NCBI RefSeq assembly: GCF_007679045.1
Contig: NZ_VEFS01000001.1
Location: 1,351,536-1,415,535 of the forward strand
DNA length: 64,000 bases
Direction of reading: 5' to 3'
Source of the DNA: Microbacterium sp. BH-3-3-3
GTDB lineage: Bacteria > Actinomycetota > Actinomycetes > Actinomycetales > Microbacteriaceae
Shown here: positions 1 through 7,259 of the stretch, one piece after another
Layout: every line of letters starts with the position of its first letter
How positions within the stretch are numbered: position 1 is the stretch's first letter
Position numbers and translations under genes: made by a program
Notes under the pieces: generated by a model
Told to the model about the DNA's origin: nothing
Seen by the model: only the letters and a program-made list of their open reading frames with translations
Database searches by the model: none

Positions 1-70
1 TCGACCCCGGTTCGCTGACGGTCTGCTGACGGCGAGACCCTGTGATCCACCGGGCCGGGCGGCCGCGCGT

Positions 71-634
71 ATGGCTCTCGCGAGGATCGACGCGCGCGTG
101 ATCCCGGCGACAGACGATGAGCGCATGCGTTTCAACGATCGGGACTTCCCGCTGCGCGTGAACGGACCGTGGGGCTCCTACGAGCGGCGGTTCAGCGGCC
201 ACGGACTGGTCGCCGAGCACCTCCGCATCCTTCCTCCGGACGGCGATGATCGCTCGCGCCTCGCGTGGCACCTGTCGGGCATCTGGCCGTACGTCGGCTT
301 CCTCCTCGGCATCGCGGCCGCCGTCGCCGCCCATCACGTCGCATCCGTCGAGGTGAGCACGGCCATCGGTGCGATCGTGTGGCTCGCGCCCTGGGTGTGG
401 ATGACCTGGCGCGCCCGCCCCTACGCCCGCCGCGTGCGCGACCAGTGGCGCCTGCAACACGCCTCGACCTGGCTCATCGAGCCGTCGGCTCTGCGGAATT
501 CCGCGCGCAGATTGGATGCCGCCGGCACGGCCTCTTCTGCCACGCTGAAGCTCGTATGGTGCGAGGAGTACGACGCGTCACTTGATGCGAGCGCGCGCGA
601 CACGAAAACCTTACATATGAACTCTTTTCGGTAG
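71..634 (+). CDS. Small DUF6611-like membrane protein
   Basis: Predicted 187-residue protein. The N-terminal part has a P-W-G-S motif (about residues 33-36) and a PP-x-G segment, and two hydrophobic stretches (about residues 70-88 and 95-110) separated by a short loop, followed by a basic R-R segment. This pattern is what I know from DUF6611 proteins of actinobacteria, whose function is unknown. The end of that family usually carries a W-x-x-x-Y-D motif; here W-C-E-E-Y-D is seen near residue 164, then a tail of about 20 residues that looks like read-through of intergenic DNA. The start is uncertain: ATG at 71 has no clear ribosome site, and ATG at 124 is an alternative. It ends 42 bases before the glycosidase and in the same frame. 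The family call is moderate, from memory of the motif only. Confidence 0.5.
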   Translation: MALARIDARVIPATDDERMRFNDRDFPLRVNGPWGSYERRFSGHGLVAEHLRILPPDGDDRSRLAWHLSGIWPYVGFLLGIAAAVAAHHVASVEVSTAIGAIVWLAPWVWMTWRARPYARRVRDQWRLQHASTWLIEPSALRNSARRLDAAGTASSATLKLVWCEEYDASLDASARDTKTLHMNSFR

Positions 635-676
635 GTCGCCCCCACCGATCGAACCGCGACGTCGAAGGAGACCGTC

Positions 677-2140
677 ATCAGCGCCACGCCGATCCTCCCC
701 GGCTTCCATCCCGACCCCTCGATCTGCCGCGTCGGCGACGACTTCTACCTCATCACCTCGACCTTCGAGTACCTCCCGGGTGTTCCGGTCCACCACAGCC
801 GTGACCTGGCGTCGTGGAGCGTGATCGGGCACGTCTTCGCCGACCGCGACCACCTCTCCTTTCCCTCGTCGGCGGGGAGCGCCGGCATCTTCGCCCCGAC
901 GATCCGCCACCACGACGGCCGATTCTGGGTGATCACGACCGACATCAACACCGTCGGCGACGGGCAGCTGCTGACCTCCGCCGCTTCCCCCGAGGGGCCC
1001 TGGGGTCCACCGCTTCGCGTGCCCGGCGCCATCGGCATCGACCCCGACCTCTTCTGGGATGCCGACGGCACCTGCTACGTCACCTGGGCCACGGGCCGTG
1101 CCGACGCGCCGATCATGCAGGCGTCGGTCGACCTCGAGACCGGCGATCTGCTCTCCGAGCCCGCTCTCCTCTCCACCGGGAGCGGCCTCGCGCACCCCGA
1201 GGGACCGCACCTCCTGCGCCGCGGCGACTGGTACTACCTGCTCCTCGCCGAAGGCGGAACGGAGCGGGGGCACGCGGTGACCGTCGCTCGCTCCCGCGCC
1301 GCGACCGGACCATTCGTGTTCCATCCGGGCGATCCGATCCTCAGCCACCGCAGCTCGACCGACCCCGTGCAGAACACCGGCCACGCCGACCTCGTCGAGA
1401 CGGCGGATGGATGGAACATCGTCTACCTCGGAGTGCGACCCGTCGGACCCGGCCCGGGCTTCCACCTCAACGGCCGCGAGACCTTCCTCGCGAAGGTGTC
1501 GTGGGAGGACGACTGGCCCGTCGTCGACGAGAACCTCGACATCGCCCCGGTGTCGACCTCGTTCACCGACGACTTCTCCGCCGATCGTCTGGACCTGCGC
1601 TGGATCGCCCCCGGACGCCACCCCGGCGACTTCACGAGCGCGTCACCGCGCGGAGTCGTCATCGATCAACCGTCCGACGATCGGTATCGCTCCCTTCTCG
1701 CGACGCGAGTGCGCGATCAGCAGTGGGAAGCGCGAGCAGACGTCGAACCCGGCGACGCGCGCCTCGTCCTGCGCATGGACGAGGACCACTGGGTCGCCGT
1801 CGAGTGTCGGGACGGCCACGCGGTCGCCCACGCCACCGTCGGACCCTTCACGCAAGACCTCGGCGCGATCCCGCTCCCGGCGACGAGGCCCGCGACGCTC
1901 GCGCTGCGCTCCACTCTGCCCACCCCCGGACCACACGGCGGTACGCCCGTCGCCGACGACCTGCAGTTCGGCATCGTCACCGACGACGGGTTCGTCGAGA
2001 TCGCCCGCATGGACGGTCGATACGTCTCGACGGAGGTCGCCGGCGGCTTCACGGGCCGGGTCGTCGGCATCGAGCCCATGCCCGGCACGGGTCGACCGGC
2101 GGTGCTGCGGTCGTTCTCGTACGAGGGCATCGCGGGCTGA
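677..2140 (+). CDS. GH43-family beta-xylosidase/arabinofuranosidase with an apparent ATC start
   Basis: Glycoside hydrolase family 43 enzyme, about 487 residues, predicted to release xylose or arabinose from xylan oligosaccharides. No signal peptide is seen, so it is probably cytoplasmic. The catalytic triad is visible: general base in H-P-D-P-S (D13), pKa-tuning Asp in G-I-D-P-D (D122) and acid Glu in H-P-E-G-P (E175). The five-bladed propeller fills about residues 5-295; the rest is a lectin-like beta-sandwich typical of GH43 xylosidases. The conserved N-terminus (P-I-L-P-G-F-H-P-D-P-S) begins before any usable ATG, GTG or TTG. An AAGGAG ribosome site at 665-670 sits correctly before ATC at 677, where an ATG would be expected, so either ATC is used or the start is mutated. 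The first standard start is GTG 821, which would delete the catalytic base. No transporter genes lie beside it. Confidence 0.85.
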   Translation: MSATPILPGFHPDPSICRVGDDFYLITSTFEYLPGVPVHHSRDLASWSVIGHVFADRDHLSFPSSAGSAGIFAPTIRHHDGRFWVITTDINTVGDGQLLTSAASPEGPWGPPLRVPGAIGIDPDLFWDADGTCYVTWATGRADAPIMQASVDLETGDLLSEPALLSTGSGLAHPEGPHLLRRGDWYYLLLAEGGTERGHAVTVARSRAATGPFVFHPGDPILSHRSSTDPVQNTGHADLVETADGWNIVYLGVRPVGPGPGFHLNGRETFLAKVSWEDDWPVVDENLDIAPVSTSFTDDFSADRLDLRWIAPGRHPGDFTSASPRGVVIDQPSDDRYRSLLATRVRDQQWEARADVEPGDARLVLRMDEDHWVAVECRDGHAVAHATVGPFTQDLGAIPLPATRPATLALRSTLPTPGPHGGTPVADDLQFGIVTDDGFVEIARMDGRYVSTEVAGGFTGRVVGIEPMPGTGRPAVLRSFSYEGIAG

Positions 2141-2219
2141 GCGGCGCATCACCCCGGCTCGATCCTCGGCATCGTCGGTGCCGGCACCAGATCCTGAACG
2201 CGGTTACGGGACATCGGCG

Positions 2220-2240
2220 GTCACCGGGCCTTCCGGTGAC
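2220..2240 (+). terminator. Candidate terminator hairpin after GH43 gene
   Basis: An 8-bp perfect inverted repeat (gtcaccgg / ccggtgac) with a 5-base loop lies 80 bases after the glycosidase stop. There is no T-tract, so termination is an inference. Confidence 0.3.
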
Positions 2241-2267
2241 GAATGCGCGTGTGCTTCGCTGTCTCCG

Positions 2268-2801
2268 ATGACTGCAGCAGCCCGCGCGAGGTCTCGGGGA
2301 CCCGCCGCCGTCGCAATGTGCCTCGCTTTGGCTGTTGCGCTGACGGGGTGTTTGCCATCGAACGTCACCCAGGCCGAAGTGGACGCTGATTCCGAACACG
2401 CCAAGGCGACGGCTCTCACCAATCTGAACGATGTTCTCAGCGCTGCATCTCTCGCGACACCTGGTTTCATCGAGGTTGCGCCCTCCGGCTGCTCGTCGGT
2501 CGATTACTCGTGGAACACCTGGGACACGTGGCGGATGAGCGTCGAGACCCCGGTGGCTCCAGGAACGGAGCAGTCGATCCTGGACGCCATCGACGACGCC
2601 TTCACGTCACGCGGCGACTGGGCCGTCTTCGGTGACGATGCGGACGAAGTCCTTCCCGGTGACGGAACCCATCGCTTCCTCACGCCTAGGCGCGGGGATC
2701 CCGAAACCAAGGTGACGGTCGGTGTCGACACATTCGCGCATGTTCTAAGTGTCGAATCCACCAGCGGGTGCTTCGTCACCGGCCCCGTTTCAGAAAGATG
2801 A
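2268..2801 (+). CDS. Predicted lipoprotein of unknown function
   Basis: A 177-residue protein with a basic N-terminus, a hydrophobic stretch and a lipobox L-T-G-C, so it should be cleaved and lipid-anchored on the outer face of the membrane at Cys27. The mature part holds one Cys about 50 residues after the lipobox and another near the C-terminus (S-G-C-F-V-T-G), suggesting a disulfide. I do not recognise a family. Its outline (lipobox, middle Cys, late Cys in a C-V-x-G-like turn) resembles the lipoprotein at 62308-62856, which overlaps a hydrolase gene; this one has no such partner. Start ATG 2268 gives a complete signal sequence; the open frame continues upstream only as a shadow of the GH43 gene. 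A strong bidirectional terminator follows 43 bases after the stop. Confidence 0.75.
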   Translation: MTAAARARSRGPAAVAMCLALAVALTGCLPSNVTQAEVDADSEHAKATALTNLNDVLSAASLATPGFIEVAPSGCSSVDYSWNTWDTWRMSVETPVAPGTEQSILDAIDDAFTSRGDWAVFGDDADEVLPGDGTHRFLTPRRGDPETKVTVGVDTFAHVLSVESTSGCFVTGPVSER

Positions 2802-2844
2802 GAGGCCCTTCCCGCGTGGCCCCAATCTCGTCCCGGTCGCAGAA

Positions 2845-2887
2845 ATGAGAAAAGACCCCCGGGACCTACCCGGGGGTCTTTTCTCAT
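2845..2887. terminator. Strong bidirectional terminator
   Basis: A perfect 19-bp inverted repeat with a 5-base loop (2845-2863 / 2869-2887). The stem has an AAAAG/CTTTT base, giving T-runs in both directions. It can end the lipoprotein gene on the plus strand and the tRNA-like element on the minus strand. Confidence 0.85.
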
Positions 2888-3006
2888 CTGTGCGCGAGGG
2901 GGGACTTTCCCTGGTGCCCCTCCACCCGCCGCTACGCGGCGCGCGGAGCCTCTCGGGCGCCAGGGACCCAACCCTCACGGGTCCATAGCCCTCCCACTCG
3001 CGCACG
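2888..3006 (-). ncRNA. tRNA-Leu-like structured element (tRNA remnant or unknown small RNA)
   Basis: Bases 2888-2907 are identical, over 20 positions, to 3049-3068, the 3' end and T-arm of the neighbouring tRNA-Leu. The other end (ccactcgcgc at 2994-3003) matches the tRNA 5' end, so the tRNA acceptor stem is kept and even extended to 9 bp (gtgcgcgag / ctcgcgcac). The 113-base interior is not a tRNA: it has a 12-bp helix with one mismatch (2908-2919 / 2955-2966), a gccgc-tac-gcggc hairpin (2928-2940) and a ggaccc/gggtcc repeat (2964-2969 / 2979-2984). A terminator hairpin follows, as it follows the real tRNA. It could be a decayed or rearranged tRNA copy, an attachment-site scar, or a structured RNA; no anticodon arm is identifiable. 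Confidence 0.5.
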
Positions 3007-3007
3007 A

Positions 3008-3048
3008 AACGAAGAAGGCCCCGGGATGAACCCGGGGCCTTCTTCGTT
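3008..3048. terminator. Terminator of tRNA-Leu
   Basis: An 18-bp perfect inverted repeat (3008-3025 / 3031-3048) directly downstream of tRNA-Leu on the minus strand. The stem base is AAC/GTT with a run of A/T, as in an intrinsic terminator. Confidence 0.8.
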
Positions 3049-3051
3049 CTG

Positions 3052-3135
3052 TGCGCGAGGGGGGACTTGAACCCCCACGCCCTTGCGGGCACTGGCACCT
3101 GAAGCCAGCGCGTCTACCTATTCCGCCACTCGCGC
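3052..3135 (-). tRNA. tRNA-Leu (anticodon CAG)
   Basis: The 84-base sequence folds as a class II tRNA: 7-bp acceptor stem GCGCGAG / CTCGCGC with discriminator A, anticodon stem CTGGC/GCCAG with loop TTCAGGT (anticodon CAG), a variable arm with GCCC/GGGC pairing, and a T-arm GGGGGTTCAAGTCCCCC. It reads leucine CUG codons. CCA is not encoded. It is followed by an 18-bp terminator and then by a tRNA-like element sharing its 3' end. Confidence 0.95.
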
Positions 3136-3248
3136 GAGATGCGGCACGGATGCCGCGAACTCAACTTTTCGAGAATATCACGGCCCCGACTCCGTCACGA
3201 ATCGCGGGCCCCGATGACCGCTTCCATGACCTGCCCAGCCGTGCTGAC

Positions 3249-3254
3249 TACGAT
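3249..3254 (+). promoter_or_regulatory. Candidate -10 box of the kinase operon
   Basis: TACGAT lies 33 bases before the fhaA GTG start and fits the actinobacterial TANNNT -10 pattern. A -35 box is not clear (tgacct at 3227-3232 is the best). Confidence 0.35.
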
Positions 3255-3287
3255 GTGCCTACTGGTCTGCCTGCCTGAAGGAGTCTC

Positions 3288-4025
3288 GTGGGGCTACTCG
3301 ACAGTTTCGAGAAGGGTCTCGAACGCGCCGTCAACGGTGCCTTCGCGAAGACCTTCCGCAGCGGCATCCAGCCGGTGGAGATCGCATCCGCTCTGCGCAG
3401 CGAGCTCGACAAGAAGGCTGTGGTCGTCACGCGTGATCGCATCCTCGCGCCCAACACGTTCTCGGTGCGCCTGTCGCCCGCCGATGACGAGAAGATGAGC
3501 GCCCTCGGTTCGACCCTCGTGCACGAGCTCGACACCCTGGTGAAGAAGCACGCGCGCACCCAGGGGTACTCGTTCGCCGGCCCGGTCGCCATCACGATCG
3601 AGCGCGACTCCAGCCTGTCCACCGGAACGCTGCGGGTCGACTCGCAGACCACCGAGGGCCAGGTCGCGTGGCGCGGCGTCGTCGACATCGACGGCAAGCG
3701 GCATCCGCTCACCGGCGCCCGCACGGTGATCGGCCGCGGAAGCGACGCCGACATCACGATCCCCGACGCCGGCACCAGCCGCAAGCACGTCGAAATCCTC
3801 TGGGACGGCGAGCGGGCCATGGTCCGCGACCTCGGCTCGACCAACGGCACCACTCTCAACGGCCGCAAGGTGTCGGAGGCGGCCCTGCCCCCCGATTCCA
3901 CGATCTCGATCGGCCGTACCAATATCGTGTTCCGTGTGGTCGCTCAGGCGCAGCCGCCGCGACGCGCGTCGGCCTCCGACGCCACGCGCATCTTCGACGT
4001 CCGGGAACGAGGACCCCTGTCATGA
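3288..4025 (+). CDS. fhaA: FhaA: DUF3662 and FHA domain protein
   Basis: A 245-residue signalling scaffold. The N-terminal DUF3662 domain (about residues 1-110) begins with the typical G-L-L-D-S-F-E-K-G-L-E-R motif; the C-terminal FHA domain (about 145-230) has G-R-G-S-x-x-D-I, S-R-K-H-V and S-T-N-G-T, the phosphothreonine-binding loops. In mycobacteria FhaA binds phosphorylated partners such as the MurJ-associated pseudokinase and controls peptidoglycan precursor supply; the same role is inferred here. GTG 3288 is preceded by GAAGGAG. It is the first gene of the fhaA-fhaB-pstP-rodA-pbpA-pknA-pknB operon and overlaps fhaB by four bases (ATGA). Confidence 0.95.
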   Translation: MGLLDSFEKGLERAVNGAFAKTFRSGIQPVEIASALRSELDKKAVVVTRDRILAPNTFSVRLSPADDEKMSALGSTLVHELDTLVKKHARTQGYSFAGPVAITIERDSSLSTGTLRVDSQTTEGQVAWRGVVDIDGKRHPLTGARTVIGRGSDADITIPDAGTSRKHVEILWDGERAMVRDLGSTNGTTLNGRKVSEAALPPDSTISIGRTNIVFRVVAQAQPPRRASASDATRIFDVRERGPLS

Positions 4026-4558
4026 GTCCGTTGACTCTTCTTCTTCTGCAGGGCGGCTTCCTCGTCCTGCTGTGGTTCTTCGTGTTCGGCGTGGTCTATT
4101 CGTTGCGCGCCGACCTGTTCGGGGTCAAGGTGCGCAAGCTCCCCGAGCCCGTGGCATCCGCCCCCGCAGCCCCCGCTCCCACGGCGGCGCCCGACGCGGT
4201 CACCACGCAGGTCAAGCGCCCGGCGGCTCCCGCCCCGGCGCCGGTCGGCGGCCTGGCCACCACCTCGGCGGTGTCGCGCATCGTCATCACGAGCGGCCCC
4301 AAGGCCGGCCTCGAGCTGCCGCTGGGCACCGAGCCGCTCACGATCGGTCGCTCGAGCGAGTCGGGCCTGGTCATCCGCGACGACTACACCTCCAGCCACC
4401 ACGCCCGTCTCGTGCTGTGGGGAGACCAGTGGATGTTGCAAGACCTCGACTCCACGAACGGCACGTCCCACGACGGCGTGCGCGTCGCCTCACCCGTGCA
4501 GGTGAAGGTGGGAGCGCCCATCAAGGTCGGCGCGACGACGTTCGAGTTGAGGAAGTAA
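4022..4558 (+). CDS. fhaB: FhaB (FipA-type) membrane-anchored FHA protein
   Basis: A 178-residue protein with one N-terminal membrane segment (about residues 5-27), an Ala/Pro-rich linker (about 45-80) and a C-terminal FHA domain (about 95-175) with I-G-R-S-S-E-S, S-S-H-H-A-R and S-T-N-G-T-x-x-D-G. FHA domains bind phosphothreonine; mycobacterial FhaB/FipA is linked to divisome assembly. It shares ATGA with the fhaA stop and lies nine bases before pstP, so the three are translated together. Confidence 0.93.
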   Translation: MSPLTLLLLQGGFLVLLWFFVFGVVYSLRADLFGVKVRKLPEPVASAPAAPAPTAAPDAVTTQVKRPAAPAPAPVGGLATTSAVSRIVITSGPKAGLELPLGTEPLTIGRSSESGLVIRDDYTSSHHARLVLWGDQWMLQDLDSTNGTSHDGVRVASPVQVKVGAPIKVGATTFELRK

Positions 4559-4567
4559 CCCTCCCCC

Positions 4568-5806
4568 ATGGTCTTCCAGGGCTCGAGCGCCGCCATCTCC
4601 CACACGGGAAAGGTGCGCTCCAACAACCAGGATTCCGGTTACGCCGGGTCCAATCTCTTCGTGGTCGCCGACGGCATGGGCGGCCACGCGGGCGGTGACG
4701 TCGCGTCGAGCATCGCCATCGGTCGACTCACCGAGCTCGACCAGCCGTTCCGCACGCCGTCCGAAGCCGAGCACGCCATCCGCGACGCCCTCGCCGACAC
4801 CGCTGCGGAGCTGATCGACACCGTCGCCCGCCGTCCCGAGCTCGCGGGCATGGGCACGACCGTCAGCGCTCTCGTCATGGTCGACGACTACGCGGTGATC
4901 GGCCACATCGGCGACTCGCGCATCTACCTCTACCGCGACGACACCCTCACCCAGATCACGGCCGACCACACCTTCGTGCAGCGCCTGGTCGACTCCGGTC
5001 GCATCACCCCCGAAGAGGCGCGGTACCACCCGCGGCGCTCGGTGCTCATGCGCGTGCTCGGCGACATGGATCCCGACCCCGAGGTCGACAGCTTCATCAT
5101 GCCGACGCAGGACGGCGACCGCTGGCTGCTGTGCTCCGACGGCCTCTCGGGCGTCGTCGACGACACGCACACCGCCAAGACGCTCGCGCTCGGCATGCCC
5201 CCGGCGCGCACCGCCGACGCCCTGCTCAAGCAGGCGCTCGACGGCGGCGCCCCCGACAACGTCACGGTCGTGCTGGTCGACGTGGGCGGACAGCACCCCG
5301 TGTTCATCGGCACGCCGACCATCGTCGGCTCGGCCTCGAACCCCAGCGGTGTGGTGGTGCCCGCCGCACGTCCGGGCCGCTCGAACTGGCTGCACCACGC
5401 GCGCCAGGTCGCCAACGAGCCCACGCACTTCGAGCCCGCCGCCGAGTTCCTCGAGGAGCTCATCGAAGAAGACCGTCGTCGCGCACGTCGTCGTCGCCTC
5501 GGCTGGCTCGCCGCCCTGCTCGTGGTGCTCGCCGCGATCGGCCTGGGCCTGTGGGCGGGATACAACTGGACGCAGACGCGGTACTACGTCGGCGCCGACG
5601 ACAACTCGGTCGTGATCTACCGCGGCATCCAGCAGTCCATCGGACCGATCTCGCTGTCGACCGTCTACGAAGACACCAACATCGTGCTCGCCGACCTCTC
5701 TGAGTTCGACCGCGAGACCGTCGAGGCCACGATCTCGGCCCGATCGCTCTCCGACGCCGAGCTCATCGTCGATCGCCTGCGCCCCGCAGAGGAGGGAAGC
5801 GGATGA
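4568..5806 (+). CDS. pstP: PP2C-type Ser/Thr protein phosphatase PstP
   Basis: A 412-residue phosphatase that removes phosphate from targets of the PknA/PknB kinases. The cytoplasmic PP2C domain (about residues 6-240) shows the metal ligands in N-N-Q-D (D22) and V-A-D-G-M-G-G-H (D35), an S-D-G-L-S-G motif and the final D-N-V-T-V motif. After a linker and a very basic R-R-x-R-R-R patch comes one membrane helix (about 311-334) and an extracellular tail of about 75 residues. Size and order match mycobacterial PstP. The stop overlaps the rodA start (ATGA), so expression is coupled to the elongation machinery. Confidence 0.96.
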   Translation: MVFQGSSAAISHTGKVRSNNQDSGYAGSNLFVVADGMGGHAGGDVASSIAIGRLTELDQPFRTPSEAEHAIRDALADTAAELIDTVARRPELAGMGTTVSALVMVDDYAVIGHIGDSRIYLYRDDTLTQITADHTFVQRLVDSGRITPEEARYHPRRSVLMRVLGDMDPDPEVDSFIMPTQDGDRWLLCSDGLSGVVDDTHTAKTLALGMPPARTADALLKQALDGGAPDNVTVVLVDVGGQHPVFIGTPTIVGSASNPSGVVVPAARPGRSNWLHHARQVANEPTHFEPAAEFLEELIEEDRRRARRRRLGWLAALLVVLAAIGLGLWAGYNWTQTRYYVGADDNSVVIYRGIQQSIGPISLSTVYEDTNIVLADLSEFDRETVEATISARSLSDAELIVDRLRPAEEGSG

Positions 5807-7206
5807 CCGACCAGAAGCTGACCCGGACCCCGGATGCCGTGTCCACCGACACCGCCGTGATGCGGGCCCTGAAGAAGATCCGCACCCCCGCCAAGCAGCG
5901 CAACCGCGAGCTCGGCCTGCTGCTGTTCGCCATCGCCGTGTACGGCGGAGCCGTCACCCTCGTGCAACTCGGCGTGAACGGCACCGTCGACCCCGGGTTC
6001 CTCACTCTCGCGGCGATCCCCGCGGTGCTCGCCCTGATCACGCACGTGGCGCTGCGCCTGCGCGCCCGCGACGCCGACCCCTTCGTGCTGCCCATCGCGA
6101 CCGTGCTCACGGGCCTCGGCATCGCGATGATCTATCGCATCGACCTCGCCGACGGCGCCTCCGGCTGGGACGCCACCGGCCACCGCCAGATCGCGTGGGC
6201 GGCGATCGCGATGGTGCTGGCGCTGGTGGTGCTCATCTTCGTGAGCAACTACCGCGTGCTGTTCCGCTACACCTACCTGTTCGGCCTCGCCGGCATCCTG
6301 CTGCTGCTCCTGCCCTTCGTCCCGGGCCTGGGCACCGATCAGAACGCCGACGTGTGGGTCTCGCTCGGCTTCGTGTCGTTCCAGCCGGGCGAGCTGGCAA
6401 AGATCTGCCTCGCGATCTTCTTCGCCGGCTACCTGGTGCGCACGCGCGAGAGCCTCACCTCCACGGGCACGCGCTTCCTCTTCATGACGTGGCCCCGTGC
6501 CCGCGAGCTCGGTCCGGTGCTCGTCATCTGGCTCGTCTCACTGGGCATCATCGTGCTGCAGCGCGACCTCGGCACCGGCCTGCTGATCTTCGGCATGTTC
6601 GTCGCGATGCTCTACGTCGCCACCGGCAAGACCAGCTGGGTGCTCATCGGTCTGGTGCTCGTCGCGAGCGGGGCGTTCCTCGCCTCGCAGGTGCTGCCCT
6701 ACGTCAACGGTCGCTTCGCCAACTGGCTCAACGCCTTCGACCCCGACGTCGTCAACCGCGAGGGCGGCAGCTACCAGCTCGTGCAGGGCATCTTCGGCCT
6801 CGCGCACGGCGGTCTCTTCGGCACCGGCCTCGGCCAGGGGCGCCCGTCGATCACTCCCCTCGCGCAGAGCGACTACATCATTCCCAGCCTCGGCGAGGAG
6901 CTGGGTCTGGTGGGCCTGTTCGCGATCCTCGCGCTCTACATGGTGTTCGCCAGCCGCGGCATCCGGATCGGCCTCGCCGGTCAGGACGACTTCGGCAAGC
7001 TCCTCGCGACCGGCTTCTCGTTCACGATCGCGCTGCAGGTGTTCATCATGGTCGGCGGTGTCACGCGGGTGATCCCGCTCACCGGTCTGACCACGCCCTT
7101 CCTGGCGGCCGGTGGCTCGTCGCTCATCGCGAACTGGATCATCGTCGCGTTCCTGCTGCGCATCTCCGACGCGGTGCGCTCCCGTCCCCGGGTGGTGATC
7201 GGCTGA
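5803..7206 (+). CDS. rodA: RodA/FtsW-family (SEDS) peptidoglycan polymerase
   Basis: A 467-residue polytopic membrane protein of the SEDS family, which polymerises lipid II into glycan strands together with a class B penicillin-binding protein. About ten hydrophobic helices follow a roughly 40-residue cytoplasmic N-terminus. Conserved features include Q-P-G-E-L-A-K (about residues 191-197), Q-R-D-L-G-T-G and the late G-x-x-x-P-L-T-G-L-T-T-P-F-L-A-A-G-G-S-S motif around the catalytic region. Placement directly upstream of pbpA argues for RodA rather than the divisome FtsW. Confidence 0.95.
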   Translation: MTDQKLTRTPDAVSTDTAVMRALKKIRTPAKQRNRELGLLLFAIAVYGGAVTLVQLGVNGTVDPGFLTLAAIPAVLALITHVALRLRARDADPFVLPIATVLTGLGIAMIYRIDLADGASGWDATGHRQIAWAAIAMVLALVVLIFVSNYRVLFRYTYLFGLAGILLLLLPFVPGLGTDQNADVWVSLGFVSFQPGELAKICLAIFFAGYLVRTRESLTSTGTRFLFMTWPRARELGPVLVIWLVSLGIIVLQRDLGTGLLIFGMFVAMLYVATGKTSWVLIGLVLVASGAFLASQVLPYVNGRFANWLNAFDPDVVNREGGSYQLVQGIFGLAHGGLFGTGLGQGRPSITPLAQSDYIIPSLGEELGLVGLFAILALYMVFASRGIRIGLAGQDDFGKLLATGFSFTIALQVFIMVGGVTRVIPLTGLTTPFLAAGGSSLIANWIIVAFLLRISDAVRSRPRVVIG

Positions 7207-7259
7207 TGACCCCTTCGTCCATCCCCGCCCACGCCCCGATCCCGGAGGAGGCACCGTGA
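7206..7259 (+). CDS. Possible 17-residue coupling ORF between rodA and pbpA
   Basis: ATG 7206 shares its A with the rodA stop (TGATG), and the TGA at 7257-7259 overlaps the pbpA GTG (GTGA). The ORF would thus link translation of rodA and pbpA without a gap. The peptide is Pro/Ala/Glu-rich and has no recognised features; the pbpA ribosome site (GGAGGAG, 7245-7251) lies inside it. It may be chance. Confidence 0.2.
   Translation: MTPSSIPAHAPIPEEAP

Noticed and set aside
1407..2267. Upstream extension of the lipoprotein frame
   Set aside because: It overlaps the GH43 catalytic gene in another frame and consists of Ser/Arg/Pro-rich sequence; the lipoprotein signal begins at ATG 2268.
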